In this document: piece by piece, positions 45,121-56,559 of the stretch | Layout of the letters: the number at the start of each line of letters is the position of its first letter | Position numbering within the stretch: position 1 is the stretch's first letter | From: Protea cynaroides | Taxonomy: Eukaryota; Streptophyta; Magnoliopsida; Proteales; Proteaceae | Reading direction: 5' to 3' | DNA length: 64,000 nucleotides | Assembly: GCA_028583415.1 (NCBI GenBank) | Contig: CM053266.1 | Coordinates: 41,411,758-41,475,757 of the forward strand | Program-made: the position numbers and the translations under genes | The notes under the pieces: generated by a model | The model's input: the letters and a program-made list of their open reading frames with translations, nothing else | Told to the model about the DNA's origin: nothing | Databases searched by the model: none

Positions 45121-46728
45121 TCCCAGATCTTGGTAATGAGGAAGATTCCTTGGAATCTGCTAACAGGTGGGGTTTAGTTTACCAGGAATGTTTTTGGAAT
45201 GTGTAGATTAGAGAAGCATTCACATGGATCCAGATATACCTATCATGAAATGTTGTAATCAAATAGGTACAAAAACACATCAAACCCAAGTTCAACGAAG
45301 TGTGGTATCAGAAAATTCATTTTAGGATTATTGAATGGAACAACCCATGGGATGCACAATGATAGCCACAACTTTAACGTTCATCAACAACATATCCTTG
45401 TAAAGCAAAGTTTAAATGACAGCCCACTAGGAACAAAGTTCGTAATGACTCATGACCCACCAAGAATCATAACTTAAAATGCTCTACTCAGATCCATTGA
45501 AATCAAACAAAATAAAAACCTCTCGGCACAGTTAAGCGTGAGAGAATGGAACCATTTTACCGTGCGGAACCCCACCAAACATTGCCTAAATGACTAAGGA
45601 CTCTAGGTACGAGTGCAGATGGGTATCAGTGAGACCTCAATAGATTCAACGAGGCACTCATCAACATCATAACCACCCACCCAACGACAATCAATGCTCT
45701 GCAACAGATCAACAGATTAGATTTTGGACCACCCAACAACCCAACAGACCCACACCTGCCCATACAATGGCTAAAAAATGGTACTGATTAAACAAAGGCG
45801 TGCCATCGTGGGGCCACCACATGAGGGAGATGATACATCCCAAAAAGAAACACCAATCCCTCTCTGAAAAGTTCGATAGATACGACTCACATTCCTCCAC
45901 AGATTCGACACCTCACATCCAAATTGCCTCCAGCACCCAACTGTCTTCCTACCAAGGAGACCTTGCAAATGAGATCCACCAAATCACCAATTCCCATCCT
46001 TAAAATCCTCAAACATGACCCAGTAAACCCACCATAAAAACAATGCTATATATACACACACAAATAAGAGAGATATAGAGAGAGAGAGAGACCATGGAAA
46101 AAAAATAAAGGTATTGAAATAATAATAATAATAACTTTTAATTCAATGTTACATCATCAGACTTCATAGGGACACGTCAGTAATTACCACATAGTTTTTC
46201 TCCCTCCAAATGTGTCCCATCAACAAGGACCTGGTCAATACACTGACTCACTGAGCCCTCTGAAACAAGAAAAAATTTACCCCTCTTCATTCTGTTCAAT
46301 TCTGTTAATGATTTTCCCAAAAGAAAATAATAAATAGAGAAGCAAAAAAGGAAGATATTAAAGGAAGACACGGCTTTAGTTTCATTTTTTATGAAACTTG
46401 AGGCCAAAAAGAAAAGCAAAGAGACAACAGTAGACCTAAAATCCCAGACTTAGGGGAGAAAATAACCTAACCAAAGACCGGGTCTTCGAATTTAACCCAG
46501 GGAGGTTTTCTCTTCTTCCACTGGTAATAAATGGTGACAAATAAAATCTTTCTTAAAAAAACTTTTGGACCTTGTTTTTTTACCCTCTCCTTGCCCTCTT
46601 ACCCCAACTCTTTTTTTTTTCCCCCTCATCCCGCCAACGAACCCAAAAAATATTAATATATAGTATTTACTAATTGATTGTTGGTCGATTAACTACCTCA
46701 AATGCCCAGTAAAAGATTTTTTTTTCTT

Positions 46729-48930
46729 TTACTGAGCCACGAGCTGATCAAGCTGCATCTGCTCCAGCCAAGCGCCTAAAACCGAATGATCAATGGCATC
46801 TAAGTGAGAATTCGAATTTGAGCCCTCACCACCCGACGGTCCAGCAGCAGAAGTCGAAACACCTAGCTTATCTTTGATCTCAGGAGGTGATTCTTTCACC
46901 AGAGACTGAACCCATGACAAGTCAGGTTCCTCACCATTGTTCCCAAGCTCGAACGAAGATGATCTCCGGAAGCGACCCAGTTCTTCTCCATCAACGGCCC
47001 AATCTAATTTTCCAGTTGGGGACCCCCATTTCAACCAAGAATTTACAGGGGACCCAACGATTCCAGAAGTGCTGGATCCAAGATCACGTGAGCTGAGACT
47101 GCGAAGCTGCTGCTGTTGCTTCTCACGTTGAGCAAAGGCTGAAAGCCGGGAGCTCATTGGAGAGAGGGGCTCCACGCTACGGGGTGACATCCTTCCAGGG
47201 GAAGGAAGACCATAGGAAGGTTGCAACAGAGGATGATCAACATTCTTGGGAGAGAACATATTTGTGTTGATGGGCGATAACATGCTCTGCTGTTGTTGGA
47301 ACTGATTGAGAACGGCCGACTTGTGCGACGGAGAGAATACAGCAGCAGAAGCCTGGTCAGGGTACCTAGGAGAGGAAGAGACTTCTGCAGTAAAAAGCTC
47401 GTCAAGGTTTGAGGGGGTTAGGGTCTTTGAACGATTTCCTCGGTTCAAAGAAATGGAACCAAGACGAGATTGCGAGTAGCAAGACAGGTCATTGAGGAGC
47501 TGCTGTTGCTGCTGGGCATCAAAATCCGACAACATATTGTTGTAGTCCTCAGCAGGAATGTCTCTTGCATTGAAAGATGATCTCAAACGACTGGACTGAA
47601 GATTGCTTCCAGGAAGATGCAAAGTGGGGACATTCGGCTGTGGCCAAGCCAAAGAGTGAGAAATTCCATTGGTGGATGGTGATATGGGTGGTGTAAATGG
47701 GGAGGGTGACATGACAGAGACTGACGAAGGAGAACCAGGCAGAAGACTCATGGCTGCAGCCATCTCCATGGCAGTAGCAGCACTGGAGCGAGGAGACGGT
47801 ACAGCAGATCCCGTGGATACGTACAAGGGACGGAGCTCTTCAGATGTGTGGGCAAAAAAGCAGACCCTCCGCATGCAATTCGTGCCATCCTTGCAGAGGC
47901 GGGTCCTATACTGCGCCGGATGCAGCCAGCACTCGAACACCCCATGTGCATATTCACACAAATCCCCTCTTCTACATGCACCCTTGCGAAAATCAGGGCA
48001 TGGAACACAGCTGTAGTGGTACTTCCTCGGGTCTCTTCGGCGAGCGTTCTCACCTGGGTGAACAAATGGGCACTCGGTCCAGTCATGAGAGTAGGCTCGG
48101 GAACAAGGACGGACTTTGAACGAGAACATGCGAAACTCATCTGTTGCATAGATGCTGTTCTTGATGTCCGGGAGAGATGGATCAATCGGGTACTCTTTTT
48201 TCTCCGATGCTGAAGATACAGGAAGATCATTGAACTTCAAAGTCATAGGAGATGATGTCGAATCTGATGCAGAAGATGGCGAACCATTCTCAGGGGACGA
48301 GGAGAGTGGAGGAGAATTCGAATTAGTGGTAGCTGTGGAGACTCTAAGGTTGCGCCCAGCAACAGAACCATCAGAACTATCGCTCGAGAGGAGCTCTTCC
48401 AGTTCACCCTTCACGCTAGATAACTTTGGAGACACAACAATAATATCCGCTGATCGGCGACCACTGGCATCGACACAGTTGGGATCAGCACCCGCCATTA
48501 GAAGTAACTTCACAGTATCAACAGCATTTACAGATCCACCAGAAGCAGCACAGTGGAGGGCAGTGGTCTTATCTGGGCCGCAAGATCGATTTACATCAGC
48601 CTCGGATAAAGAGAGGATGAGCTTAAGGACATCGACGCTGCCATAGGTAGCAGCAACCATTAAAGGGGTTCTGTCCTCAAGGACCATTTGTTTTGAGCCC
48701 TTCTGGCGGCCATACCAGAGACCAATCTCATCAACGGCAGATGCATCTCGTTCGATTGAGCGTTTGAAGCCTTCAAGGTCATTGTTAGCGGCAAGCTCAA
48801 GTAAGCTGGCAAAAGAATCATCAGTTTCAATAGTCAAGGAATTCATATCTTTGGTTGTGGATTTGGTTTCTTCGGAAGACGATGGAGACGGAGACGACGT
48901 AGATTTTAAGTGTTCCGGACCACCGCACAT
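46729..48930 (-). CDS. C3H30: Ankyrin + tandem CCCH zinc-finger protein (TZF7-11/C3H30 type)
   Basis: A 733-residue protein encoded in one uninterrupted coding exon. It belongs to the plant RR-TZF family with amino-terminal ankyrin repeats (Arabidopsis TZF7-TZF11, among them C3H30/OXS2), RNA-binding regulators of salt, oxidative, hormone and defence responses that shuttle between cytoplasmic granules and nucleus. Visible order: a LASLLELAANND-like helical start (~38-50); ankyrin repeats (~85-155: RTPLMVAATYGSVDVLKLIL, TALHCAASGG); an arginine-rich linker with CX5HX4CX3H (C276, H282, C287, H291); then the tandem fingers CX7CX5CX3H (C311-H329) and CX5CX4CX3H (C346-H361). A long Ser/Pro/Gln-rich tail follows, with ARDIPAEDYNNMLSDF, SAVLNQFQQQQSMLSPINT, EEPDLSWVQSLVKESP and the terminal EQMQLDQLVAQ. 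The overall length is as expected for the family. The start is the ATG opening the MCGG amino end typical of this group. An acceptor TTTCCAG 11 bases before it suggests a 5' leader intron. Which paralogue it is remains uncertain. Confidence 0.95.
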   Translation of the reverse strand: MCGGPEHLKSTSSPSPSSSEETKSTTKDMNSLTIETDDSFASLLELAANNDLEGFKRSIERDASAVDEIGLWYGRQKGSKQMVLEDRTPLMVAATYGSVDVLKLILSLSEADVNRSCGPDKTTALHCAASGGSVNAVDTVKLLLMAGADPNCVDASGRRSADIIVVSPKLSSVKGELEELLSSDSSDGSVAGRNLRVSTATTNSNSPPLSSSPENGSPSSASDSTSSPMTLKFNDLPVSSASEKKEYPIDPSLPDIKNSIYATDEFRMFSFKVRPCSRAYSHDWTECPFVHPGENARRRDPRKYHYSCVPCPDFRKGACRRGDLCEYAHGVFECWLHPAQYRTRLCKDGTNCMRRVCFFAHTSEELRPLYVSTGSAVPSPRSSAATAMEMAAAMSLLPGSPSSVSVMSPSPFTPPISPSTNGISHSLAWPQPNVPTLHLPGSNLQSSRLRSSFNARDIPAEDYNNMLSDFDAQQQQQLLNDLSCYSQSRLGSISLNRGNRSKTLTPSNLDELFTAEVSSSPRYPDQASAAVFSPSHKSAVLNQFQQQQSMLSPINTNMFSPKNVDHPLLQPSYGLPSPGRMSPRSVEPLSPMSSRLSAFAQREKQQQQLRSLSSRDLGSSTSGIVGSPVNSWLKWGSPTGKLDWAVDGEELGRFRRSSSFELGNNGEEPDLSWVQSLVKESPPEIKDKLGVSTSAAGPSGGEGSNSNSHLDAIDHSVLGAWLEQMQLDQLVAQ

Positions 48931-50250
48931 GCTTCGATAAACTGGAAATCCACCTGAGCGGAATGAAAATAATCAAAACCACCCTCAGTGCTAAAAACCC
49001 TAGCCCACACCAATTATCCAAAAACAGAAAAATAAATACCAAACAAAGGATCTAACCACAAAATTACAGGAAAACCACCTGCGAAGATTAGGTATGAGAA
49101 AATAGTAAAAAGCGTCAACTGTTCCAAAACGATCCAGAGAAAAAGAACGAAAATATCATTTCTTGTTAAACAAACCACGGTTCTGAAAGAAAAACTTCAT
49201 CTAAGATATTGAAATAAAGCCCGAGAAACGTTATTGAGACAAAATCTGAAGAGGCCTCTTAAAGTCAAATGGGAAAGGATGCAACGAAAATGCAGGCAAC
49301 ATAAAAATTCGAAATTCAAGTGTAGTAGATATTCTGCACTTTTTGAATCGCTGGAACACTACTAAACCTTCCAAGGGCGTAGTTGATAAGACAAGCGAAA
49401 TTAGGGGAAAAAACAAACAACTAAATCATCTGAAATAGTCGGACACAGATCATATACAGCAATAGCAAAAAGTACCACACGCAGATCATCTATAAAGGAC
49501 AAAATCAAAGGCAGTAGAAGAACAATCAACATTAGAAACCTGGCCATTCAAGCTAAAGGCTTACGATAGACATGAACAAGAAAAACGAGCGCTTTTCTAG
49601 AGAAAATCAACAAAATTCAAAGACAACACCGAAATCTCAAAAGGAATTTAATCACGAGCATACGAAAATTTAAGGATTTTTTTTTCTGATTCGTGAGCTT
49701 AAAAGCATACAACGATCAGAAACAGCGACGGATACATAAGATCATAATAACGTTAAAGAAGAAAATCAATGGGAAAACAGAGTTTCGTAACCTCCAACAA
49801 CTAAGCAAAAGAAAAACACCGAGGAAGGCGATCCTTGGGTCACACAAAAGAACAATCATAAAGCGCCTTCGATTGACAAAACAACAACTCACCGATTCCA
49901 AGAGTGAAGACGAAAAGTTAAAATACGATCAACAGATCCATCAAAGCTCCACGAATATGCAGACAAGCCTTCATTGATAAGGATCGAAAGCCAAGAACAC
50001 CCCGGTAACCAAGCTACGACAATGAGAAAACCACGATGAAAAAGAGAATGGAAGCAAAGGTTCAATCGCCATGACTCACTCCGTCCCACCAAACCCCCAA
50101 ATGCCTTTGTTGAAAAACTCGCCGATCCAAATCGAGAGAGAGAGAGAGAGAGAAGAAGAGACAGAGACTCCAAGTCCAACGTCTCCAAATTAAAATGAAA
50201 TGAAACGCTCCCAAATGCAGATAAATTCGAATAAATTAACCCGCACCAAA
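48931..50250 (-). promoter_or_regulatory. Probable 5' leader and leader intron of the CCCH gene
   Basis: On the minus strand the ATG is preceded by TTTCCAG ending at 48942, a good 3' splice site. About 1.2 kb upstream (50135-50160) lies a (CT)n-rich stretch, a common feature of plant 5' untranslated exons. No protein is recognised in between. The layout leader exon - intron - coding exon is inferred; the exact donor was not assigned. Confidence 0.45.
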
Positions 50251-52063
50251 TTCACATAGAAATACACCCAAATTCACTTCACATGAGAGTTAAATTCGAC
50301 GATTCAAACTGAGGTGGAAACCGGTTGGGCAGGCAAAAACAGTGGAGGAAGATACCGGTTAGGTAAACATCTCTCCCCCAACTTGATTACCTTGAGAGCT
50401 GCAAGATGCAAGTGTGGTGACTGGATGAGTCGGTTGCCCTATGCGGACGTCTTTAGAAGATTATGCTGGATTGGTATCTGGCATTGCGTCCGCGACTAAG
50501 AGCTCTGGTCTGATCGTACTAGCGGACTCCAGGCACTAGTCAAATGCGGTTAATTGTCGAGTCAAATCGAAGGAAAAGGCAATGGTACATCAACGACAAA
50601 ACCCCACACACCCAAATACAAGATAAGGAAACGAGAGAATTATATCCACGCGCGCGTGCCACACGAACGTCCAAGATTCAATTAAACTGTGAATTCTGGT
50701 GGGTCCTAACATGATATTGGACAGATCTTGCCCGTCCGTGTATCACGCTCCAAACTATATAGAAGAGGGGCAAGAGCGTGGAGATGGTGAATCTTAGCTA
50801 GAGGCGTGGACCCCAGAGCCGCCCACATTGACTAAAGGAGTCAAGCAGAGCGGATAATAATTAAATAATTATAAATTAATAGGTTTGAAGAAAATAAATA
50901 ATTCATTCATTTTAGGATTCTCGAAATTTCCGACGGGTTTTCAGGTTTTAATTATTTCGACAAAACCCTCCCCATGTCAGTTTTGTTGTCTTCTTTATGG
51001 ACTAGGCTCGTCTTTGGAATGAACTTGAATGAATTAGGTTTGTCTCAAGTTTAGAATAAACTTGGGCAAAATCAGTATTGATTGGATGACCGATACTTAG
51101 ATACTTTATCAGATCCAATGGTTTGAGAATGATTATACAAAAAAATAAAAAAAAATTGCAAAATAAGATTATAAGAAAAAATAAAAAAATTATAAAATAA
51201 TTCAATAACTCTCGTACCATTAGATCGGGTGAACTATCCAGTCGACACTGGCTCTACTCAAGTTCATTTTGAACTGAAAGGAGCCCGATCCCTTATATAT
51301 CCTCATTTCAATCAAGATTCAAAGATCTTACGATGTATGAACAAATTACTATAATAACCATATACAAAGCTGAAATCTCGGGATCTATCCATATTTATTT
51401 GTTTTGACATAAACATTACTATAAAATCTTTAGATGTAAGTGTAAAAAATTTAATATTTATTTTCGGTAAAACGAAATGGGGTTCCTTTTTCCTCTTAAT
51501 CAGTATTTTATTTTTTGGTAAGAAACATAGAAAAAATAAATTACACATGTAATAAGTTACACATAAATTTTATAATAAAATTTTACATCAAAACAAACAG
51601 AGTCTAAAATCGACTTTTTATTATGGAATTTATATTCTATTTATCTATCTTGATACATGACAATGACAAAAATTGTATCCAAATATAACTAAATGAGAAA
51701 AAAAAAATTCAAACATATGACGAGGTTATAGTCGAGTGCACCAAATGTGGCAATTATCTCATTTATCAAGATATTATTAGTACCACTTTTTTTTATACAA
51801 TTTTCCAAACTTTGGTATAATAACTAATTGGAAAACAATTGAGTGTTTGATACAATTGTGCTTGGGTCATAGGTAATTAATTTTTTTATAAGTGACTAAC
51901 ATTACCTGACCTAAGGGGCTTATTCGATTTCTTGTTGATCATCAAGAGAAATAATCTCTACAATTTTATATCCTTGTTCTTTGTTAATATTAATTTTATC
52001 TTCACTAATTCTTAGACTTCGGATAACTTTATATAATAATCAAATCTTTCTAACTAATAGCTT
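50251..52063. other. Intergenic DNA upstream of the CCCH gene
   Basis: No coding gene is recognised. A CACGCGCGCGTGCCACACG segment near 50648 lies in the likely promoter zone. From 50.85 kb onward the DNA becomes very AT-rich, with fragments such as 51540-51605 that look like pieces of the AT-rich MITE family. Confidence 0.5.
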
Positions 52064-52078
52064 AAGTTTTTAGATTAA

Positions 52079-52477
52079 TATCTCTTTGCCTTTCATGGGA
52101 GAAGTGTCGGCAATTAGGAGAACTCTCATGATCGTGGTAAATGAAGGTTTCTCTGATATTATTCTTAAATCAGATTACGAAAATCTTATTAATTGTATCA
52201 ATGATCTTTGGCGTCCTTGTGTCTGTGAGGTGCAAACTATAAGGGATGATATTCTTTCTCTAAGTGTCTTGTGTCCTTCTATTTTTTTTATTCTATTCCT
52301 AGAGATGCAAATAATGTTACCCACTCTATAGTTAGGAAGATCGTGTCTTCAATGGGTTTGATTCACTGTTCTATTTCTACTCCTTGGTTTATTGACTTAT
52401 GTGATGCTGAAGCTTTGATTGTTTCACGCTTTTTAATTGAATAAATTATCTTTGTACCAAAAAAGAAAAAAAAAAAG
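52079..52477 (+). mobile_element. 5'-truncated LINE, RNase H (RVT_3) end
   Basis: The translation shows an RVT_3-type RNase H tail: EVSAIRRTLMIVVNEGFSDI, ILKSDYENLINCIND, EVQTIRDDILSLS, then in another frame IPRDANNVTHSIVRK, ending at a TAA near 52444. A frameshift in a T run around 52285 splits it. An A-rich tail follows at about 52460-52477. The flanks AAGTTTTTAGATTAA (52064-52078) and AAGTTTTAGATTGA (52478 onward) are near-identical direct repeats, as expected of target-primed insertion. Only the last ~400 bp of a LINE remain. Confidence 0.75.
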
Positions 52478-53180
52478 AAGTTTTAGATTGACACGTTAAT
52501 AACAAAATCTATGTTTAATCATCTAAAAGATAAGACAATGAATGAGGGAGAATATGGAAAATAATTTCATAATAACTAACCCATACACTTTAAATGACTT
52601 TACATACCAATTCAGCTTGTCCACCAAATACCGCTTAAAAGCCTTTTTGGACTGAGCATTATAACACTTTGAAACTGGAAATCAACATCCTCAAATCCCT
52701 GGGTTTTTATTTTATTATTTTATTCGTATTAAACAGAAAATGATGCCATTTACTTGAGAAGGGAAGAAATAAAAAAATATATATGATATTTCAAACTTGT
52801 GTCATATAGTTAAGGTCAAAAGTATGTTTTTTTTTTTTTTTGGGTATCTTCAATCCAAAATGCACAAATTGAAAATTTTTCCTCAAAGCATTTAGAGATT
52901 TTTTTTTATATAGATAACGAACACAAATTAATTAACTATGAACAATCCAAGATTCATACCAAAAAAAAAATAATAATAAATAAATAAATAAATCCAAGAT
53001 CAATAACTCTTATAATCAAACAACATAAAGTATTGATCCTTTTCTATTCCCTACAAAGTTTTTGTTAAATAACATTAGGCCTAACCCCGTGATCTTGAAT
53101 CATATAAAGTACATTAGAAGTTCCAAAGGAATAATGGACACAATATAAGGTGAAAATTTTCTAGGGGTAGATGATTCATG

Positions 53181-53420
53181 TGGTTCTGTTTATTTTGAGT
53201 AAAAATTATCTTAAATTTTACATGTAATTTTTATATGTAAAAAAAGAAAAAAAAATTCAATGTTTGATTCCAATAGGTAAAAGAAAGACAAAAATTTTTT
53301 TCCTTTCCTTTCGAAATCACTATATTTTATATTTTGAAAACAAACAATTAAAAAAATTACATATAAAGTATTACACGAATTTTAATGTAAAAATCACATC
53401 AAAATTACCAAATGGAGTCT
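53181..53420. mobile_element. AT-rich MITE-like repeat (TTTGTTTTGA-type ends)
   Basis: The left end, TGGTTCTGTTTATTTTGAGT, has an inverted counterpart at the right, ATCAAAATTACCAAATGGAGTC. The centre pairs as well: TTACATGTAATTTTTATATG with TACATATAAAGTATTACA-like sequence. Similar copies are at about 25926 and 55106. Confidence 0.45.
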
Positions 53421-54564
53421 ATATAAAAAATGATACAAAAATAAAATTAAGCAAATAGATTGAAGTTAGGTTGAAAAAAAATGCATACCCTAAACCGATT
53501 TGAAATATGGAGTTAGGTTTTAACCTGTTTAAAAAATTCTAACTTTTGCATCTAAGATAATTCATATAAGATGGCCTAGTCGTTTGAAATAATTCTATGA
53601 CAAGTGGATATTAATTTCATTTACATTGACGTGACTATGATCTAAAATTTTTCTTTTGTGAATTTTTTTTTTTTTTTTGGGATTGCTACTTTATTATAAG
53701 AAACTAAAAGATCTAATAGCTAGGGATCCTAATCTCCTATGTCAAAATTTATAAAGTCGACCATATGGATGCATGATGAATGCTTTAAAGCATGCTTCTA
53801 GGGTTTTTTTTTTTAAAGCAATAGAATAAGACAATCATCATTCAAATTATTAATAATTGGATAACAAACAAAATTAAAATTTACTAATTAATTATTATAG
53901 GTATTACATGTTACTTCTCAGCTATTATATTAGCAAGAATAATAATTTGTTAATAATTAAGTACATATTTATATATTTCTTTTTAAGTTTAGAGTCTATT
54001 TACTAAACAAATGTTTGGCAAAAACATTAGAAAGGTAAAACATGAGAGGAAAAGGGTTTCTAGCAAAATTACAGTATTATTATACTAGTATATAAAACAA
54101 TATATAGAATGCCAAAGAGTTTTATGTGATATACATAATTAAAAGAGGTAATTATGTGCATGGTATCACAAATGTTTTTTTTTTTTAAAACTTAAATCTA
54201 AGTATATTTCTTTCTAATGTATGAAGTTTTACATATATATTATCAAGGCTTCCATTTGGAAGAGCTTTCCAAATGGTCTACTATTTTTTAGTCACATGGT
54301 CAAATGATGTGGCAGTTATGACAAATGGGTAGCGAGGATATTACTCTTGCGTCAAATTTCCTAGCCTAATTCTATTAAATAACCACATGTATTTGCATAG
54401 ATCCTCATGTAACCCAATGCTAGCCTACAATATTCTTCGACTAGCAGACTCTAATTAGATTGAATGTGAAATCTGAGGAAAGGGCTAGGCGTCTAACTAT
54501 CCACAGAATTTGGGCCCATCTAGTTAGCCATGTGGTAGAATCTTGGCATCATTTAGGTGGGTTG

Positions 54565-54710
54565 AAATCGTTTCCAATTATTGGAGGCTCCAATTGCCAT
54601 CCAATGGTTGCAGTTAACTAGGCGCACTTACCGATGTATTGGTAGGCGCCTCCAGTTAACTCCTATCGCTGGATTGACGATTGGAACCTCTAATAATTGG
54701 AGACAAATTG
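54565..54710. mobile_element. Foldback (hairpin) MITE-like element
   Basis: The left arm CCAATTATTGGAGGCTCCAA, then CCATCCAATGG and GTTAACTAGGCGC, is mirrored at the right by GCGCCTCCAGTTAAC, GGATTGACG and TTGGAACCTCTAATAATTGG. The arms are about 55 bp each. The short open frame across it is an artefact of the hairpin. Confidence 0.6.
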
Positions 54711-55105
54711 GACTCTATTTAAGTAAAGCTTCATTAGGGGATTTCTCCATGTTTTATATATTCACTTGACCAGTTTTGTCTAGACTAAAATTTAATATAT
54801 GAGCCAGCGACATTGGGTTATACCTATATTGTAGGTTTTTTTTTTCCCTCTCTCTCTCTCTCTTTCTTGTTATCATTGTTCACAATGAGGGTGAAAAATG
54901 ATTTTTGGCTTATTTAACTTTTGGGAGAGGGTTTCCCACAACACTAGTGTGGGAGGAATCTCTTGCACCATGCTAAATAGTGTGCGAGAAATGATATCGT
55001 TAGTATAGTCCACATGATCATGGAAGAGAGAGAAAATATCATAATGAGAGGGGGCAGATGGGAATGAATTTCCATACTAGTATTGAATGGATATTTTTCC
55101 CTAAA

Positions 55106-55930
55106 GCTCTGTTTATTTTGATCTAAAATGTTAGAGTAAAATTTAATGTGCAGCATTTTATATGTATAAAAAAATTTCAATATTTGTTTTCAATTGGTAA
55201 AAGAAAGACAATGTTCTTTTTTTCATCCAACTTAAAACTTTGTTTTGTTGCAAGGGAAATTGAAAAATAGAGAAGTTAAAATTTTAAACTTTAAATAGAA
55301 ACATTTGTAATGATTATAACACATGCTATCACAGGATTCACATCCTCGCCTCCCAGTGATTCGGGAGGAGGGGGGACACCCCTGTCGAATGCCTGACACG
55401 TGGGGCTCGGATGAATCCAAACCCTCCATCCTAGCTGACACCCCTTGTCTGCTCGGATGGAAGGCTCGGATTCATTTGAGCCCCACGTGTTGGCCATCCG
55501 ACAAGGGCGTCCCCCTCCTCTTGAATCACTGGGAGGAGAGGATTTGAATCCTGCTATCACATTACTTTGTAATTAAATCTAAATTATTTCATAATTAGTT
55601 ATTAACTTACACTTTACTTTGTATCCAAATCCCTACCATTTCTTACAAAAAAAAAAAAAAAAATCTCTCCCATTTGAAAAGTAAAATATATTTTACATTT
55701 TATAAGCATCATTACTAAATATGTTAATAAATTTAAGAAATTTTTATAATTATGTTATGTTGCAATTATAAAAGTTTTTTTTTTTTAAATTTATAAATTT
55801 TACTTCCCTTCCCTTGCAATCAAACAGAACCTCAAAGATCACTATATTTTACCTCTTGAAAATAAACATTGAATTTTTTTTTACATATATAAATATTACA
55901 GTCCATTTAATTTGATATAAAATTTTACAT
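55106..55930. mobile_element. Nested AT-rich MITE cluster
   Basis: A GCTCTGTTTATTTTGATCTA start at 55106 and an inverted ATTTGATATAAAATTTTACA end near 55925 bracket AT-rich sequence of the same family as 53181-53420. Foldback MITE copy B (55334-55551) is inserted inside. The boundaries are approximate. Confidence 0.35.
55334..55551. mobile_element. Foldback MITE, copy B, with perfect target duplication
   Basis: A 218 bp element; each half is largely the reverse complement of the other (arms of about 80-100 bp). Ends: GGATTCACATCCTC and GAGGATTTGAATCC. The direct repeat TGCTATCACA flanks it at 55324-55333 and 55552-55561. Ten bp would fit a Mutator-like element; if one base at each side (A...T) belongs to the element, the duplication is 8 bp and a hAT-like origin fits. 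Same family as 28771-29000: both carry CCCCTGTCG, ACGTGG and CTCGGAT motifs. Confidence 0.85.
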
Positions 55931-55945
55931 TTATCATAAAAATAA

Positions 55946-56020
55946 TATAAAAATTTCACCTAGACCCTTGCTAACATCATCTACCACCTATAGGTTTGAA
56001 AAATCATCAACTACCACCCA
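55946..56020. repeat. Left terminal inverted repeat of the TIR element
   Basis: Pairs with 59554-59637 in inverse orientation. The longest uninterrupted match includes TTGCTAACATCATCTACCAC. Confidence 0.7.
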
Positions 56021-56559
56021 TAATCTTTGCATCATTAATCAAAGAGGCCTACCTCGTTAACAGAGTCCTGTTAGATGCTGATGTCAGTTCAAATAGAATT
56101 TTTCATAAATAATACTGCCCTTAGAGTAAAGATAAAAAATCATTTTACCCTGCATCTTATTATCTTAACCCACGATCTAAAAAATATTGACTGAGAAGGA
56201 GGAAGTGGGGAGAATCCATAGAGAGGAGCAAAAATGAAGTATTGGATGTTAGTTCATTATTTGCTTGTGATTTCAAGTTCACAGGTCTCTACATTGACTA
56301 AGATCTAATTCGCTTTTAATCCGGCTTGGGAGAGGACTATCATGGTGTTGACCGCGATTCTACCAATGGAGCCGCAGACGGAGAATCCAAGATCAACAAA
56401 AGAGTTTATCTTGGAGACTGATGGATTCATAATTTTATATATTTATTTTCTTTATATTTAGTTTATTTAACATATTATATGTCTTATGGTACTCATTTGT
56501 AATGATTCCTTATATATAAGACATTGGTGAAAAATATTAGTAATTTATGTTTAAAATGA

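Larger units (their letters stand above)
40801..46728. other. Intergenic region between MATE copy 2 and the CCCH gene
   Basis: No coding gene is recognised. The first ~200 bp are presumably the 3' untranslated region of MATE copy 2, and the last few hundred bases that of the convergent CCCH gene. Between them lie an Au-like SINE (42.9 kb), a possible MITE (44.9 kb), and poly-A/T and (GA)n tracts. Confidence 0.6.
52492..55105. other. AT-rich, repeat-dense region without genes
   Basis: No protein similarity is seen. Contents are poly-A/T tracts and MITE-like pieces (53181-53420 and 54565-54710, listed separately). Confidence 0.55.

Noticed and set aside
47669..48646. Long plus-strand frames opposite the CCCH gene
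   Set aside because: They mirror the codon pattern of the minus-strand gene, whose zinc fingers and ankyrin repeats are unmistakable.
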